DNA of 64,000 nt from Panicum virgatum. Lineage: Eukaryota > Streptophyta > Magnoliopsida > Poales > Poaceae. The notes below the pieces were generated by a model. The model did no database searches and had not been told where the DNA came from. It worked only from the letters and a program-made list of their open reading frames with translations. This document shows positions 10,820-22,627 of this stretch, piece after piece (within the stretch, counting starts at the first letter, position 1; each line of letters opens with the position of its first letter). The translations under genes and the position numbers were made by a program. Where the stretch lies: positions 1,067,541 through 1,131,540 of the forward strand of contig NC_053142.1 in NCBI RefSeq assembly GCF_016808335.1, given 5' to 3'.

Positions 10820-11373
10820 GTATCGACTGTAGGACGAGAGCCTAGATAGAACTGGTCGAGTATTAGGACTTCTTCTCCCCAATCCTTATATGCTGAAACT
10901 ATTTTACTATTATACCCCTTGAATTATATGACTTTTACCCGTCTTGCCTTGATTTCTCTCTCTGAAGAATAGTTTTCGTAGATTTTGGCCCGAATCAGTC
11001 ATCTGACCACCATGAGTAAGTTAGGTGACCCTTTTATAATAATACGATAGCACGCGCTGCGGCGCATTGTGTTAGTCGAGTCAGATGTTAAACTCGGCTA
11101 AGTCGTGAAAATTGTCTGCTTGTTATTATGCAACATGTTTGATTTGGATTTTTGGTTGATTGCATAGCTTAGTAGTTTAAATTTGTTTAAAGAAAATCAC
11201 TCTTATGTTAAGTTAATTAATTAATAAAATGGATTAGAACGTTGGGGGTAAAACAGTCCACTCTATCCTGTCTACTTTATCATGGCTGAGTCTTTTTCCG
11301 CAAAGAGTTATCATATCCATCTGAATTTATTCCTGCAATATCCTTACTCGTGAAATCTTTTGTCCAAAATCAG

Positions 11374-11889
11374 ATGGTGAACACCAGGCGTGGTTCTGAC
11401 CAGCAGGGGCAGAACAACCAGGGTCAGAACACCCAGGGGACCGGGATCCCGATGCCTCCACCTCTGACCCCGGAGTAGTCCTTCCAGCTCCAGATGCAGA
11501 TGATGGCTACCCTGAACAACACTGTTCAGGCCCTTCAGCAGGCTCACACTCAGCCTCCGCCTCCTCCACCGCTGCAGCCTCGCGACAGGCGTGCTGAGTT
11601 CCTGAGAGGTCACCCGCCGACGTTCTCTCACACGTCCGACCCTCTTCAGGCTGACGACTGGCTCCGTGCAGTGGAGCGCCAGCTGGACATCGCCCAGTGC
11701 GATGATCGTGAGCGCGTCTTGTACGCAGCAGGACAGCTGTGAGGGGCAGCTTTGGACTGGTGGGAGTCCCACCCAGTTTAGGACCGCGAGGCTCTCACCT
11801 GGCTCCAGTTCCGGGAGAGGTTCCGCAGCCACAACGTCCCCGCGGGCGTTATGAAGATGAAGCAGAAGGAGTTCCTTGCACTGAAGCAA
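11374..11889 (+). pseudogene. gag, first exon, with three in-frame stops
   Basis: The frame opens MVNTRRGSDQQGQN at 11374 and continues through a proline-rich stretch into the capsid-like retrotransposon gag fold (PPTFSHTSDPLQADDWLRAV). Stops interrupt it: TAG at 11476, TGA at 11740 and TAG at 11779. The first two stand where relatives have Gln and Arg codons, so they look like C-to-T changes. The exon ends LKQ at 11889, directly before a GT that begins an intron-like sequence. Gag would form the particle that packages element RNA in the cytoplasm. Confidence 0.85.
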
Positions 11890-12000
11890 GTAATCTCAGA
11901 AATAATCATTCAGCGTTTCCTTTTGAGCTAATACCCCCTTGAGCTATCTTTCTGAGTCATGGATTAATCTTTCGATATCTGTCTGTCTTTTTCACTTCAG
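11890..12000 (+). other. Probable spliceosomal intron in gag
   Basis: 111 bp begin GTAATC and end TTTTTCACTTCAG with a pyrimidine-rich tail. They sit between the LKQ and GTM codons of a normally continuous gag segment, and the reading frame is in register on both sides. The retained sequence would add an in-frame TAA. Confidence 0.65.
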
Positions 12001-13425
12001 GGGACTATGTTGGTCACGGAGTATCGTGATCGCTTTCTGCAGCTTGCTCGCTACGCCCCTGCCGATGTTGCGGATGACCGCAAGAAGCAGGAGCACTTCA
12101 TGGAGGGCCTTGAGGACTACCTCCAGTACGCGCTGCTCAACCTCCGCTTCGACAACTTCAACCATCTGGTTGACAGCGCGCTCAACACTGAGCGCAAGCA
12201 CCTGGAGATGGAGGACAAGAAGAGGAAGATTGTCCCCGTTGCTTTCGGCAGCAACACTCATCCTCGCCTCCAGCCGCCTCAGCAGTACCAGCAGCAGCAG
12301 TACCAGCCTCCCCAGCCGTACCAGCAGAGGCCGCAACAGTACCGGCCTCGACAGCAGCAGCAGGCAGGTCAGGGCCAGAGGTTATCGGCACCTCCGGCTC
12401 GTGCTCCACTAGCTCCTCCAGCACCTCAGGCTCCAAGGCAGGCAGCTCCTCCTGCCGGACAGCAGGCTCCAGCACCTCCTCGAGTGTGCTATCACTGCGG
12501 CCAGCCGGGGCACTACGCCAACACTTGCCCCCGAAAGGCGCAGGTGGGACAGCAGGGGCACCCAGCTCAGCCCAGGGCGCCAGCACAGGGCAGAGTGAAC
12601 CACGTGACGGCCGAGTCAGCGGCCGAGGCTCCTAACGTGGTTATTGGTACGTTCATGGTCAACTCCCATCCAGCTACAGTGCTTTTCGATACTGGTGCTA
12701 CTCATTCATTCATCACCAAGTCATATGTTGAGGAGCATAGTTTCTTTACCACTACATTAAGGAAGTGTCTGCTAGTCTCTTCACCGGGAGGGGAGTTGAG
12801 ATCCCATACTGTTTGCCCCCGAGTCAGTGTAGCCATAAGGGGGGCAACATTCAGTGCTGATCTGAGGGTGCTAGACACCAAGGGTATCGATGTGATTCTG
12901 GGAATGGATACTCTTGCCAAGTGGGGAGTCTGTATTGATTGTGCTCATCGGGCAGTTCACCTGACAGCATCTGATGGCCAAGAGGTGACAGTCAGTGCTT
13001 CAGAGCCTTCTGGATTTCTTCATCAGATGGAGGCTAGACCCACGGACGGTATTCGTGTGGTGTCTGAATTCCCGGATGTCTTTCCGGATGATCTGCCAGG
13101 TATGCCGCCTGAACGCGCCATTGAGTTTTGTATTGATCTCTTGCCTGGCACAGCTCCAATTGCAAAGCGGCCCTACCGTATGGCACCTATAGAGCATGAA
13201 GAAGTCAAGAAAACTATTGATGAGTTGCTAGCCAAGGGCTATATCCGTCGCAGCTTCTCTCCTTGGGCTTTTCCATTATTGCTGGTAGATAAGAAGGATG
13301 GCTCGAAGAGGATGTGTGTCGATTATCGGGAGCTGAATGCAGTCACTATCAAGAACAAGCATCCACTGCCCCGTATTGAGGATCTCTTTGATTTGCTTCG
13401 AGGTGCTTATATTCTCGAAGATTGA
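12001..13425 (+). pseudogene. gag C-terminus, protease and start of reverse transcriptase
   Basis: A 475-codon open stretch in frame with the upstream gag exon. In order: gag core ([16 protein letters not shown]), a Gln/Pro-rich linker, one CCHC zinc knuckle ([14 protein letters not shown], about 12487-12530), an aspartic protease with the [10 protein letters not shown] active-site motif near 12685, and the reverse transcriptase N-terminus ([16 protein letters not shown]). A small deletion near 13415 throws the frame into a TGA at 13423; the RT continues in the frame that opens at 13337. Gag, protease and pol were one polyprotein, as in other chromoviruses. Confidence 0.9.
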
Positions 13426-14512
13426 TCTTCATTCGGGTTATTTTCAGCTGAGGATCCATCCTGGGGATATTCTGAAGACGGCATTCACCTGCAAGTACGG
13501 GCTATATGAGTACACGGTCATGTCCTTCGGCTTGACTAATGCCCCGGCTTTCTTCATGCACTTGATGAACATGGTTTTCATGGACTATCTGGATGTCTTC
13601 GTGGTGATCTTCATTGATGATATTCTGATCTTCTCCAAGACAGAAGAAGAGCATGAGGAGCATCTGAGACTCGTATTGCAGAGATTGAGGGAGCATCAGT
13701 TGTATGCCAAGTTCAGCAAGTGCGAGTTCTGGATTGACGAGGTTCCATTCCTCGGTCATGTTATCTCTCAGGGAGGCATTGCTGTTGATCCGAGCAAGGT
13801 GAAGGATGTACTCGAGTGGGAGACACCGCAGACAGTAAAGGAAGTCAGGTCATTCTTGGGCTTAGCTGGATATTATCGGAGGTTCATTGAGAATTTCTCC
13901 AAGATCGCGAAGCCTTTGACTTCTTTGCTGGAGAAAAATGTGGCTTTCTTGTGGACTGATGAGCGTCAGAGGGCCTTTGATGAGCTGAAGAAGAGGTTGA
14001 CTACGGCGCCAGTCCTGACTCTGCCAGACCAGACCAAGAGGTTCACGGTATATTGTGATGCTTCTAAGGATGGTCTTGGGTGTGTTCTGATGCAGGAAGG
14101 CAGAGTGATAGCTTATGCTTCACGGCAGCTACGCCGGCATGAGCTGAACTATCCTACTCATGATCTTGAGTTAGCCACAGTTGTGCATGCTCTGAAGATT
14201 TGGAGGCACTACTTGTATGGGCAGCGTTGTGATATCTACACTGATCACAAGAGCCTCAAGTACATTTTCACGCAGAATGAGCTGAACATGCGGCAGAGGA
14301 GATGGTTAGAGTTGGTCAAGGACTATGACCTGGAGATTCACTATCAGTCGGGCAAGGCCAATGTTGTAGCAGATGCTTTGAGCAGGAGATGCTATGTCAA
14401 CATGGCCATGGCTTTCCATATGCCTCCAGAGTTATGCGAGGAGTTCGAGCAGTTGAGTCTGGGCTTCTTTATCATACCTCCAGTGCAGCGTTTGAGGCAG
14501 TACCGACTCTAG
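13337..14512 (+). pseudogene. Reverse transcriptase and RNase H
   Basis: From about 13420 this frame carries the rest of the RT, with catalytic FIDDILIF at about 13609, then thumb and connection ([13 protein letters not shown]), then RNase H ([45 protein letters not shown]). It would copy element RNA into DNA and remove the RNA strand. The frame is lost after the RNase H near 14460-14512 by a second indel and coding resumes in the frame of 14389-14757. Confidence 0.92.
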
Positions 14513-14757
14513 AGTTAGAGATCAGGCAGCATCAGAAGGAAGATGAGAAGCTGCAGGAGATCCGTGAGTTGCTCAAGAAGGGCAAGGCCCCACACTTCAG
14601 AGAGGATGATCAGGGTACTTTGTGGTACAAGAACCGGATCTGTGTGCCAGATGTGAATGATCTCCGGAAGTTGATTCTGAGTGAGGCCCATGATACAGCT
14701 TACTCTATTCATCCGGGCAGCACGAAGATGTACTATGATCTGAAGGAACATTTCTAG
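14389..14757 (+). pseudogene. Linker and integrase zinc-binding N-terminus
   Basis: After the frameshift this frame encodes a charged linker and the first half of the integrase HHCC domain (AHDTAYSIHPGSTKMYYDL). It ends at TAG 14755-14757, where the neighbouring aromatic residues suggest a mutated tryptophan codon. Confidence 0.85.
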
Positions 14758-15948
14758 TGGTATGGGATGAAGCGTTCAGTGGCAGAGTACGTGGCTATTT
14801 GTGACACCTGTCAGCGTGTCAAGGCTGAGCATCAGAGGCCAGCAGGTCTGTTACAGCCTTTGAAGATTCCAGAGTGGAAATGGGAGGAAATCACTATGGA
14901 CTTCATTGTTGGATTACCTCGTACTCCGAAAGGGTACAACTCTATATGGGTAGTAGTGGATCGTCTGATGAAGGTTGCTCACTTCATTCCAGTGAACACT
15001 ACTTACTCCGGTGCTAGACTTGCAGAGTTGTACATCTCTTGGATTGTCTGCTTGCATGGTGTGCCCAAGAAGATCATATCTGACAGAGGGTCTCAGTTCA
15101 CTTCTCGATTCTGGGAGCAGCTCCATGACTCATTGGATACGAAGCTGTGTTTCAGTACGGCTTATCACCCTCAGACAGATGAGCAGACAGAGAGAACCAA
15201 CCAAGTGTTGGAAGATATGCTGAGAGCTTGTGCTATTCAGTATGGTACTAGTTGGGATAAGTGCCTGTCATATGCTGAGTTTTCATACAACAACAGCTAT
15301 CAGGCCAGTCTGAAGAAGTCCCCCTTCGAGGCATTGTATGGCAGAAAGTGCAGGACTCCTCTCTATTGGGATCAGATTGGTGAGAAGCAGCTCTTTGGTC
15401 CTGAGATCATAGATGATGCAGAGCAGATGGTTCAGGCTGTGCGAGAAAATCTGAGGAATTGCACAGAGCAGACAAAAGAGCTATGCAGATGGCAAAGGAG
15501 AGACCTGACTTTCAGTGTTGGTGATCATGTATACCTGAAGGTGTCTCCGATGAGAGGAATACGTAGGTTTAATGTCAAGGGGAAGTTAGCACCTCGGTAT
15601 GTTGGTCCATTCAAGGTGCTAGAGAGGAAAGGCGAAGTTGCTTATCGCCTGGAGTTGCCCACCAGCCTCTCAGGAGTTCGTGATGTCTTCCATATATCTC
15701 AGCTGAAGAGGTGTCTGCGAGTACCCGAGGAGCAGGCACCACTGGATGGAGTAGATGTGCAGGAAGATCTGACTTATACTGAGCATCCGGTGAAGATTCT
15801 GGAGACATCAGAGAGGGTTACTCGGAACAAGCGCATCAAGATGTGCAGAGTTCAGTGGAGTCACCACAGTGAAGCTGAGGCTACTTGGGAGCGAGAAGAT
15901 GAGTTGAAGAAGACATATCCAGATCTCTTTGCTAGCCAGCCCAGCTAA
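14758..15948 (+). pseudogene. Integrase core and chromodomain
   Basis: The frame continues after the TAG with the CxxC half of the zinc domain (CDTCQRVK). The catalytic core follows: MDFIVGLP for the first Asp, ISDRGSQFTS for the second Asp and AYHPQTD-QTER leading to the Glu. Next come the GPY/F module (LAPRYVGPFKVL) and, at the end, a chromodomain (HPVKILETSERVTR, VQWSHH, ATWEREDELK). Chromodomains of this kind direct integration to heterochromatin marks (family knowledge). No further stop is present in this 394-codon stretch, so its dead state comes from upstream breaks. Confidence 0.93.
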
Positions 15949-15970
15949 ATCTCGGGGACGAGATTTCTTT

Positions 15971-15982
15971 AAGGGGGTAGGG
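15971..15982 (+). promoter_or_regulatory. Polypurine tract
   Basis: AAGGGGGTAGGG lies immediately before the 3' LTR, after the CTCGGGGACGAG motif common upstream of the tract in grass chromoviruses. It would prime plus-strand DNA synthesis. Confidence 0.85.
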
Positions 15983-15984
15983 TC

Positions 15985-18900
15985 TGTAACACCCTAATTT
16001 AAATTTCAGCAATTTATAATAAATTTAATTGGCTTTATTTAATTTTCTAAGGTTTATTGTGTTAGACTTGCATTTAATCTAAATTTTGTTCCTTAAGTAA
16101 TTAAAATTCTATCATAGGTTTAAATTTTGGTGTTGCATTCATGCTGGTGCATAGTTTTAAATATTTGAGTGTGGTTTGAATTCAAATCTGTATTTGAATT
16201 CAAACTTTGTTTGATTTAGAAATAGAAAAGGAAGAGGAAATAGAATAGAAAAGAGAAAAACCCAGATAAATAGAAAACCAACCCGGCCCAAGCTGCCAAA
16301 CCCCAGCCCAACCCGCTTCCTTCTCGGCCCAACCCATTCTCTTCCCGCGCCAAGCCCAGCAGGCCAACTCCCACACGCCCGGCCCAACCGGCTCTCTCCC
16401 GCCGGGCCCGCGCGTCAACGCCCTCCTCTCCCCTTCCTTCCCGGCTCCGCGCAACGACCGCCCGAGATCACCGGCGAGGTCGCCGGGATCCTTATCCCGC
16501 TGCGCCCCGCCGCAATCCCCGCCCGGCCCCTTTAAACTCACCCGGCGGACCCCCCTGCACCCTATCCACCCCACGCGCCGCCCAAACCCTAGCGCATCGC
16601 CCTCGCCTCGCTCCGCCCGCCGCTCCTCTGTGGCGCCGTGGTTCCGTCGCTCCGCCGCACCGGAGCCCGGCCAAGCTGCGCATCGGCTCCACCTCGACGC
16701 CTGGAACTCCCCCAAGCCCGCTGCCCTCCGCTACAACCTCTGCAGCGACCTTCTCAGCGAGCGCCGCCCGCGACCACCGCCCGGACTTCGCCGACGACTA
16801 CCCTGCGCTGCAACTCCGTCCATCGCAACCCCTCGGTGAGCAACCTGGAGCCCCGTGCCTCCTTTTGCGCTAAGACAATTAGGCCGTACGCCACTCTGTT
16901 GGCAGAGCACCGCCGCCGGCGTTCGCCCGCCGCCGCTCCGCCATGCCACGCCTCTGCAGCACGACAAAGCCCCGCGTTGTCTTGCGTTTGCTGCGTAGAG
17001 CCTCCTTGACCCCTTTGTGCCCACAACCAAGCACACGCACAGCCCGAACGCGCCGCGCCGGCGAGCTCCGCCGCGCAGAACCACCGCCGCAGTCGCGCCC
17101 GATGCTCAGAGCCCCACCGTGCCCGGCTTAGTGCCTAGGTGAGTTAAACATGTCGCGTAGAGCCTCCCTGACTCAAACTCCGGTCATTTTGACCACGAGA
17201 ACGCCGGAATTGGTGAACTCCGGCGAGCCCGAGCCGCGCCGCCGTGGGAATAGGTCGCCGGCGTCGAGCGCCGCCGCCCCCGCGCTCGAGATCTGCTCTG
17301 GACCGCCCGATCCCAAACGAACGCACCCTATTAGAATCTGCATTACGGTTCGCAGGTCATTTTGCTAAAGAGGCCCTGGGTTTCTTTTAAATAAACCCGC
17401 AGTCCCTGCGCGTTCAAAATTAATTCCAGTTAGGTCCTGGTTTTAACACTTTAGCCCGTGAGCTTTCCCAAATTAGCACCCGCAGTCCAGGCCCTGTGTT
17501 TTCGCACGTTAACCCTTAGATTTAATGGTTAATTATGTTTTAGTCCTCGGTTTTTGCAGAAAATCCCCTGGAACCTTAGTTTTTCTTGCAAATAGGTCCC
17601 TGGAACTTGTTTTTAGCCTAGATTATGCGTTTTAGCTCCGTTTTAGGCGTTCTTTATATCCACGCGATCGTTGTGATGCGTAGAATAGTTTTAGACCAGT
17701 TTAGTGTGCTGTTTTTATGTATTGATGTACTGTTTCTTAGTTTTTGTTAGTGTTTGCTTGTATGCTTATTGTTGTGCATTGTTTTGGCCATGTGTTCGTG
17801 AGTAGACGTTGAGCTACCGGAGGAGCCCCAGTACCAGTACCAGGAGCAGCCGTCTTCCGAGCACTTTGAGCAGCAGCAGGAGCAGTACGAGGAAGGCAAG
17901 TATAACATGAACAACCTATCACTTTTAAATACAATTTCATACTGCATTTTAATACTGTATGCCTATAAGGATTTCCTAGCCACTTTATATCCTTTATATA
18001 TATCCTTTGGGTTGCATTTTGGTTAGTTGTGCTAGGTGCCGCGCTATAACACATAATGGTCCTTTTTAATTAATTTGATTAATGGTATATGCAACTTAAT
18101 TCTGAGAGTGGCCCTCTGTGTGGCTTGAGTGGCTCACGTCTCGTTAAAATTTGTTTTTGTTAGAAACATGGTTTAGGGGGCGAGCACGGTGCTTACTGCT
18201 GGGTTGGCCACTCTCCATAAGGACCGGTTCATAGAGCGACAACCTGGGACAACAGCGCTACCACAAGACTGGAATGGGATGGTCCTGGCTTACTAATTAG
18301 GCCATTTTGGTTCGGGAGTAACTTACCGACGGGGCAAGAGGGGAGTCGAGCTTCAATGGTGGTCAGGCTACGAGGCTGGTCTGTGTGTCTTGTACCCCCT
18401 CGAGGTGGGCATCATCGTTGCATTGACTGAATCCTTAGCGGTTACACCTTACCAACGTGTCCTTTGTAATGGCCTCGTAGTGAGTTTGCTAGTCATCTCA
18501 CCTAAGGAAGTGTGATGAACAACTGGCGTAGCTCACAACTTGTGGGTAAAGATGTGCAACCTCTGTAGAGTGTAAAACTGGTATACTAGCCGTGCTCACG
18601 GTTATGAGCGGCCCAGATCCTCCTTTTGATTAGTGGGGTTATCTCCTTCCGACGAGGGAGGTGCCTCTCGGGGTTACCTTGGTGGTTTCGGTTTGGTTCT
18701 CTGTAGTAACATGATTAATTTTGATTAATGACTATGTAACTGGATTAATGGTAATTCATCAACTCATAGTAAATAGCTTTAATAAAATTTTGCCAAAACT
18801 TAAAAGCAAATGCAATTGAGTCAGCCAACCTTAGAGCCTCATAGTTTGTGTTATACTTGTTGAGTACAAGTTGTGTACTCACTCTTGCCTATTCTCTACT

Positions 18901-19241
18901 TTTTCCTCTTGGATACGCTACTACTGCTCAGTTCCTGCCGACGTGAGGGAGTTCGCTCAGTGCCTCCAGGACTACGAGGACTTCTAGGCGTTCGTCTCCC
19001 AGTCGACGTCCCTTTTGCGCCCTGCTCAGCTTCGGAGAGCTTTTATCGTATTTGTACTTTGCTTCCGCTGTATCAGACATTTTGTCATTAATGTAATAAA
19101 TAACATTCATATTCGCTTTATTATGTCTTATTCGTGATATGTGCTATGATATACTGTTCATTCTGTTGTATATACGTGTGACTTGATCCTGGCACGTATA
19201 TGATTGCTCGGTTTATGTCCTTTTATAAACCGGGTGTTACA
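15985..19241 (+). repeat. 3' LTR of the chromovirus
   Basis: 3257 bp, colinear with 7561-10803 apart from substitutions and small indels, for example an extra GC-rich segment near 16916. It ends GGTGTTACA at 19241, followed by the GCATT duplication. Confidence 0.95.
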
Positions 19242-19366
19242 GCATTGCTTCCGCCAGCCTGCTGTACACTGGTGGAGGGATATCCACACGCAAAGAAGTG
19301 CAGGCCAGCAGTGGAGTCCAGGGTTTTATATTTCGGCGAAAAAGAATTAAATTACAAAATTTCGGT

Positions 19367-19571
19367 GAAATTCGTACAACCGAACAGACAATATTTTCAA
19401 AATAAAAAAAATGAAATTCGATATTTCTCGACAGATTTCGGTGTTTTGGATTGAAGTTGCGAATTCAGGGAAATTCGTACAACCGAACAGACAATATTTT
19501 CAAAATAAAAAACAAAATTAGGTATTTCTCGACAGATTTCGGTGTTTTGGATTGAAGTTGCGAATATTGAC
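19367..19571 (+). repeat. 103 bp tandem duplication
   Basis: Units start at 19367 and 19470 (both GAAATTCGTACAACCGAACAG) and run to TTGAAGTTGCGAAT. They are nearly identical, AT-rich and noncoding. Confidence 0.85.
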
Positions 19572-20529
19572 TTAAGGACTCTCGTGTGTTCTAAGCCCCC
19601 CAAGCTGCTAGTTTTGGGATGAAAACGCTGTGAAAACAGCTATGCACTGAATCTTCGTTTTCCTCAGTCCTCACAGGTATCTACTTGCTGTATTTTTACT
19701 GTACTGCATCATTCATTCGTTACAAGTGATTCAGTTACATAGTATTCTCAATTTTTTTTTCTAGTTCATGTTATGAATCTTGAGATTATATATGCCCCTC
19801 TTTAAAGTTTTTCTTATTTGATTTTGGGTGGCTTCATGGTACATTGAATTGTATTTATATATACTCTTTTACAATAATAACCTTTTTTTGTCTTGCTACA
19901 CTTCATATATTCAGTCGAACCGAAGTACTAGTGGAATAAGTGTAGCAAAAATGGCCTCTCATGCCATATTTCAATATAATGTTTTGGTGATTGATATAGA
20001 CAACACAACACTTGGACTAATATGATTGTTAAGATGACCATTCTCAGGTTTTTAGATTCAAGTGATGACAAAGAAAAGATAGGCGTAGCTAGGCCCGAAG
20101 GGCCGCCCCTACGGTGGTGATAGACGATCAATTTCAAGAGAAAGTAAGTAACATTTCTTCACTCTATTACCATGAAGCTTAGCACCGCAAATATAAACAA
20201 GAACAAGATTGGTGGGCCGATGGCGGCCACAGCGCCGGGGGCGGGGCACATGCGGGAGCGGGAGGCGAGGCTGGCCCAGGCCATGCGGGAGCATAGCTCT
20301 GGATGGGCACAGACGAGACAGTGAGGGAGAGGACAGGGGCATTTTGGTCATCTTCGCTAGTTGGGCCCACATGTCAGGGCATCTTAACGGTGTTAACTGG
20401 ATGGAGGTGAACGGAAGGGTACACGGGTAAAAAAAGATTGGTGGCAGGGCATACAGGTGCGAGTAAATTTTTTAAGGGTATGTAGGTCAAAGGCAACTTT
20501 TGTAAGGGTATAGAGGTAAAAGACTCTGG
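19572..20529. other. Spacer between chromovirus and minus-strand Ty3 body
   Basis: AT-rich, with no recognised gene. About 20330-20530 repeats short phrases such as AGGGTATRTAGGTMAA with variation, as in many grass intergenic regions. Confidence 0.35.
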
Positions 20530-20637
20530 CATAGTAGACGGGCTTCTAGATGGTCCAGACCCCTGAAGCAAGGTCTGGCACGCCCTTGCTCGCCATGCCA
20601 GGTTCTAGAGCCGCGGGTCCCTTGGCCCCCAGCGCTT

Positions 20638-21069
20638 CTAGCATCTCGCCCTATTGAGGTTCGTCTGGACCCCTGGTCTCGGGGTCTGGACCCCGGGCAT
20701 AGGTTCGCCCGCAGCTTCCATGGCGGTTGGCCCACCGTCCTCGGCCGGGGGGTCTCGGGCGACCCCCTGGCCGGCTTGCACCATCCTTTGAGAAAACAGC
20801 ACCATGCTGACTACTTCTGTCGATCTTGCAAGATATAGAAACAAGGTCTCACCTGGCTCTGGGGCTACCAGCACCGACAGAAAGGTGAGATGCTTCTTTA
20901 GTTCCTGCAAGCCTTGCTCATCCTCTTCGGTCCAAGTAAATGAACCGGACCTCCTCAGTAGCTTGAAGAAGGGTAGTGCCCTCTCTGCCAGCCTCGAAAT
21001 GAAGCAGCTAAGGGCAGCCAAGGATCCCATGAGCTTCTGTACGTCCTTGATGTGAGCAGGAGGCCTCAT
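20638..21069 (-). pseudogene. TAT-like pol: RT thumb and RNase H start
   Basis: Encodes KLMGSLAALSCFISRL and ALPFFKLLRRSGSFTWTEED, then LVAPEPGETLFLYLA, the RT-RNase H connection and first RNase H strands. It then runs into low-complexity proline/glycine sequence. It follows the RT segment after a break at about 21070-21138. The rest of RNase H and the integrase are absent. Confidence 0.8.
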
Positions 21070-21137
21070 TGCCTTGATTGCTTTAATCTTGGCTGGGTTG
21101 GCTTCGATGGCCCGTTGAGAGACCAGGAACCCGAGAG

Positions 21138-21761
21138 TTAGTTCCTAGCTGAGACTCCAAAGACACACTTCTCTGGGTTCATCTTCGTGCGTGTGGTGCG
21201 CAGTCGGTCAAAGACTAGGGTTAAATCATTCGACAGGGTTGACCCTTCCTTAGTCTTGACAATGATGTCATCGACATAAACCTCTACTATGTTTCTAACT
21301 AAATCACCAAAAAAAAATTTCATGGCACGCACGAACGTAGGCAAGGCATTCCTCTGACTATAAGGCATTACAACATAACAAAAAAGCCCATCCACTGTTA
21401 CAAAAGTTGTATGTTTGCTATCCTCCCTAGACATTCGAATCTGGTGGAAACCAGAGTATACATCTAAGAAAGACAAAAGGTCTGACCCGGAGGTGGCGTC
21501 CATGATCTGATCGATACGTGAGAGTGGATAGGGATCTCTAGGACATGCCTTGTTGAGGCTGGTGTAGTCGATGCACATCCGAAGCTTCCCGTTGGCCTTA
21601 GGGACGACGACCGGATTAGCCAACCACTCGGGGTGGTGGACCTCCTCGATGAAGCCAGTATGCCGCTCCACGGACTGCTTCCAAGGCTTCTGGCGCACCG
21701 GTTTGGCATCAGGGTAATTGTTCAGACAGTGCTCGATCACTTCCCTGGGGACCCTAGGCAT
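21138..21761 (-). pseudogene. TAT-like reverse transcriptase
   Basis: A 207-codon open frame with RT blocks in order: HPEWLANPVVVPK, LRMCIDYTSLNKACP, LLSFLDVYSGFHQI, the catalytic YVDDIIVKT, and the downstream MNPEKCVFGV. Upstream, toward the protease, the frame contains stops (for example near 21833 and 21776), and it ends at 21138 just after the palm. It is coding-dead as a polyprotein. Confidence 0.88.
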
Positions 21762-21912
21762 CTGTGATGGTTCCTAGGCGAACACGTCTACATTTTCCTG
21801 GAGGAAAGCGACGAGCGCGTCTTCCTATTTCTCTCCCAGGTTCCCCCCGATGCGGGTAGTCTGGGAGGGCTCCGCTCCGACCTGGACGGTCTTCACGGGA
21901 ATGTCGTCCGGA

Positions 21913-22523
21913 TCAGACAGGTTGAACCCTAGGCGCCCTTGTAGATACCTTGGCTCGCGAGGTTGAGGGATCTTCTCCCTCGGTGCGGGCATCCTCTACC
22001 GCTAGGGCATGCAGCTTCTCGACTGCAGCGACGGTAGCGGTGTGGTCTCCCCGGACGGTGAGGACTCCGGCGGGTGAGGGCATCTTCAAGACCAAGTACC
22101 CGTAGTGGGCAATGACCATTAAGCAGTATAGGGCCGGCTTGCCAATAATGGCATTGAATGGGAGGTTCACCTCCGCCACGTCGAACTGGACGTTCTCCGT
22201 GCGGAAGTTCTCCTCGGTCCTGAATGTGGGCCCACTCCAGAGAATGGGTGATAGGGAGCCAACTTGGACTCCGGAATATGCAGCTGCTTGAACGCAACAT
22301 AGCTGATGACATTGAGGCTAGCCCCTCCATCGACCAGCAAGTGATACAACGTTATATTGGCTATAACAGGCGCGGTGATGATCAGCAGTACGCCGGCCCC
22401 CGCCAGGTTCTCCGGGCAGTCGGATGGCCCGAAGGAGATGGTGGTGCTCCTCCACCTTAGCTGTGGTGCCGCCTTCAGCACACCTGGCTTCGCCAAGAGG
22501 ACTTCTCGGCGAAGGGTCTTCAC
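21913..22523 (-). pseudogene. TAT-like aspartic protease region
   Basis: Includes YHLLVDGGASLNVIS (the active site reads D-G-G instead of the common D-T/S-G, as in TAT elements) in one frame and LPFNAIIGKPALY in a neighbouring frame, so a frameshift lies between them near 22170. Confidence 0.8.
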
Positions 22524-22627
22524 GTCCGTCCGGGAGATAAGCTCCTATCTTCTGCCGTACAAGACGTATAGCTTCTTGCGGCACTTGTCGTCGCCAAAGT
22601 TGGAGTTGCCCTGGCTGAAGACGTTCC

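Larger units (their letters stand above)
7561..19241 (+). mobile_element. Complete Ty3/gypsy chromovirus (Tekay-like), coding-dead
   Basis: An 11.7 kb element bounded by direct LTRs that begin TGTAACACC and end GGTGTTACA, flanked by a perfect 5 bp target duplication, GCATT (7556-7560 and 19242-19246). Order: 5' LTR, primer binding site, gag, protease, reverse transcriptase, RNase H, integrase, chromodomain, polypurine tract, 3' LTR. The C-terminal chromodomain and integrase-last gene order place it in chromoviruses; long LTRs suggest the Tekay/Del lineage (family knowledge). LTRs differ by scattered substitutions and a few indels, about two percent by eye, so the insertion is not brand new. 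At least four in-frame stops and two frameshifts disable the polyprotein. The solo LTR at 28441-31865 is a relative. Confidence 0.95.

Noticed and set aside
11344..11889. A 181-codon minus-strand frame opposite gag
   Set aside because: Shadow of the gag frame. The plus strand carries the recognisable gag domain.
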